In this document: one piece after another, positions 62,562 to 64,000 of the stretch | How the letters are laid out: each line of letters begins with the position of its first letter | Numbering within the stretch: the first letter of the stretch is position 1 | Assembly (NCBI RefSeq): GCF_022063185.1 | Contig: NZ_CP091915.1 | Location: forward strand, 62,001-126,000 | DNA: 64,000 bases | Source: Nostoc sp. UHCC 0870 | GTDB lineage: Bacteria > Cyanobacteriota > Cyanobacteriia > Cyanobacteriales > Nostocaceae | Direction: 5' to 3' | Made by a program: the position numbers and the translations under genes | Notes under the pieces: generated by a model | Database searches by the model: none | What the model was told of the DNA's origin: nothing | The model's input: only the letters and a program-made list of their open reading frames with translations

Positions 62562-64000
62562 CTACTCAGGAGTAAAAGATTGACCATCAAGTTGGGTGTA
62601 AATACTGATTGGAAAGCCCAGTAAAGCAAGAATACGCTTTTGCAAAGGTGAAAGAGCAGTCAAGTGAGCATAAATTTCGTTTTTAACCTCAATCAATAGC
62701 AATGTAATCTCTTTAAATGCAGCCAGAATTATTTCTGCGCCCTTGTCTTGCAGTTTCTCGCTTCGGATTGCCAACATAGAGACCCGCAAGTTTTTCTTTC
62801 TCTTTTTCTAGATTGTGGCGAACCTGAAATTCTAAAAGGTTTAAAACTCGCAAACCAATAGAAAGTAGTCTGATTAAACCAGTAATATGGTCTTCACGTT
62901 GTAAATACATCGGAGTCAAGGAAAGAGGAAAGTTTTTCAGCCTCGCAAATCCTCGTTCCATTAAGTACTCATCTCTATAGGCACGAACTGCTTGTTTTAA
63001 ACTAAATTCAGTTTGATGTTTATTTGTAACGTAAACCCGCCAGCCTAACATTTGGATTTGTGCTTTAACTGCGGATTCGTCAATCTTAAAACTCAGGTCA
63101 AACGATACTTCTTCTACTATTCTAGCTGGGCGGTCTCGGTATCTTTGTTGAACTTTTTTAACTTTTTTTGTTTGAATATCAACTTGAAATAATCCACTGG
63201 TTTTATATTTGTTGAGAATAGCTTCACATATTTCTAACCATTCCAAGTGTGAAGTGAGCTTTTTCTTGCCACGTCGAGGCACTTTCAGTTGTTCTAGAGC
63301 ATCTACTGTTTTCTGTATTCGTTCACGTAGATGTTTTTCTGCTGTTTTTTGAATCGCAAACGAGCGCACAATTAATTGTCTTTCCGACCAAGATATTTCT
63401 TGTCCATCAATCTCTATTTCATGGATAATCTCTCTTTCAAAGCCATCAGCTATGTTTTTGCTTTTTGCATCTGCATATTCGTAATCTATAGTTGTTAGTT
63501 CTTGTTGACCATCCCAAACTGGTTGGAGATATTTGCTTAGTTCTTCGTTAGATACTTGCTTGGCTGTTAAAGGACATAAGTAAAAATCTCCGCCCCATAC
63601 TATATGAGTTCTTGTCTTTATTGATGACATTTTACAGTCACCAATATATAACAATCCTGACTTTTTTAGTGTTGAACGTACTTTATCTATTGCTGGAATA
63701 TATAATGGGTCATCTGCTTTTTCTCCTGACAATATTTCCGTCGCTATTGGCATTCCTAATGGGTCTAATGTCGATAGCATTATTTTCACTTGCGCCAAAT
63801 CCGGACGATTGTCTTTGCTGTGACCCCATTGAAATAACCCTTGTGGGTTTACTCCACAATGACTTGAAGCTGTTGTACTATCTAACCGCACCTGTTCTGG
63901 GACAATATCGTACACCCGCAACAAACTACTTCCTAGTTCCGACTCAAATGAACACCAGTTTGCATCTATAGATAGGTAACGTAATACTGCTTGCAGACGG
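62562..64000 (-). pseudogene. IS1634-family transposase, runs off the window, frameshifted near the C-terminus
   Basis: The frame is open from the right edge (in order: SIDANWCSFESEL, RLDSTTASSHCGVN, the first catalytic D region) through ILSGEKADDPLYIPAIDKV, LYIGDCKMSS (second D) and the C-terminal YLMERGFARLKNFPLSLTPM (E), typical of IS1634-type IS4-superfamily transposases. Near 62740 the frame turns to RQGRRNNSGCI and stops at 62713. The expected ending (AFKEITLLLIEVKNEIY to QSFTPE) continues in another frame down to 62562. The N-terminus is outside the window. Confidence 0.82.

Noticed and set aside
1..64000. tRNA, rRNA or riboswitch genes
   Set aside because: None recognised by eye. A covariance search would be needed to exclude small ones.

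Overview
The window reads as accessory DNA of a filamentous, probably heterocystous (Nostoc/Calothrix-type) cyanobacterium. The signs are abundant HIP1 octamers (GCGATCGC), heptamer tandem repeats and palindromic interspersed repeats of the Nostocales kind, an RpaB/Ycf27-type response regulator, a PEP-CTERM protein, an Rpn/DUF4351 protein and a microviridin-type peptide cluster. The density of insertion sequences, gene remnants and a replication/partition-like gene set suggests a large plasmid or a plastic genomic island. That is inference: no origin was proven and no rRNA or tRNA gene was recognised.

Layout. 1-4.3 kb: the N-terminus of a filamentous-haemagglutinin-type secreted protein at the edge, a membrane protein, a plasmid-type DNA-binding protein, an SDR oxidoreductase and an RpaB-like regulator. 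4.4-6.2 kb: a hypothetical gene split by an IS982-family element. 6.6-12 kb: a glycosyltransferase, an IS5-family element, a plasmid-type protein and a RadD-like helicase. 12-16 kb: oxygenase gene remnants, a PEP-CTERM beta-propeller protein, an acetoacetate-decarboxylase-family protein and a second SDR. 16-21.4 kb: a tightly coupled minus-strand operon of a winged-helix replication-type protein, DnaB helicase, a frameshifted cytosine methyltransferase, a small protein and a DUF488/2OG-oxygenase-like fusion. It is flanked by an Rpn-type nuclease and an MT-A70 adenine methyltransferase. 23-27.2 kb: an IS5-family IS and a left-truncated copy of a recombinase-transposase-ATPase transposon.

27.9-34.6 kb is the most interesting locus, a graspetide (microviridin-type) gene cluster. 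A precursor peptide carries the PFFARFLE leader motif and four tandem cores. It is followed by two ATP-grasp ligases (MdnB-like then MdnC-like) and an HlyD-type adaptor, with a divergent C39-peptidase ABC exporter. A Gly-Gly just before the first core links the precursor to the exporter's peptidase. Further on are a large unknown helical protein, a GNAT acetyltransferase, a small secreted protein and a PD-(D/E)XK-type protein.

39-44.3 kb is an IS-rich scar: two inverted copies of one IS, a truncated IS5-family element and the C-terminal end of a strawberry-notch-like protein. 44.4-48.1 kb holds small exported or membrane proteins, including one built of 10-residue tandem repeats. 48.5-51.9 kb is a lower-glycolysis/lactate set (pyruvate kinase-like, L-lactate dehydrogenase, phosphoglycerate mutase). 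52.3-54.6 kb is an HTH-NACHT NTPase. 55.3-62.3 kb is a small gene followed by an MgtA-type P-type ATPase gene damaged by an IS630 fragment and separated from its neighbour by an intact 3.6-kb transposon. That transposon has 166-bp terminal inverted repeats and a 6-bp target duplication, and is a second, inverted copy of the 24-27 kb element. The window ends inside an IS1634-type transposase gene.
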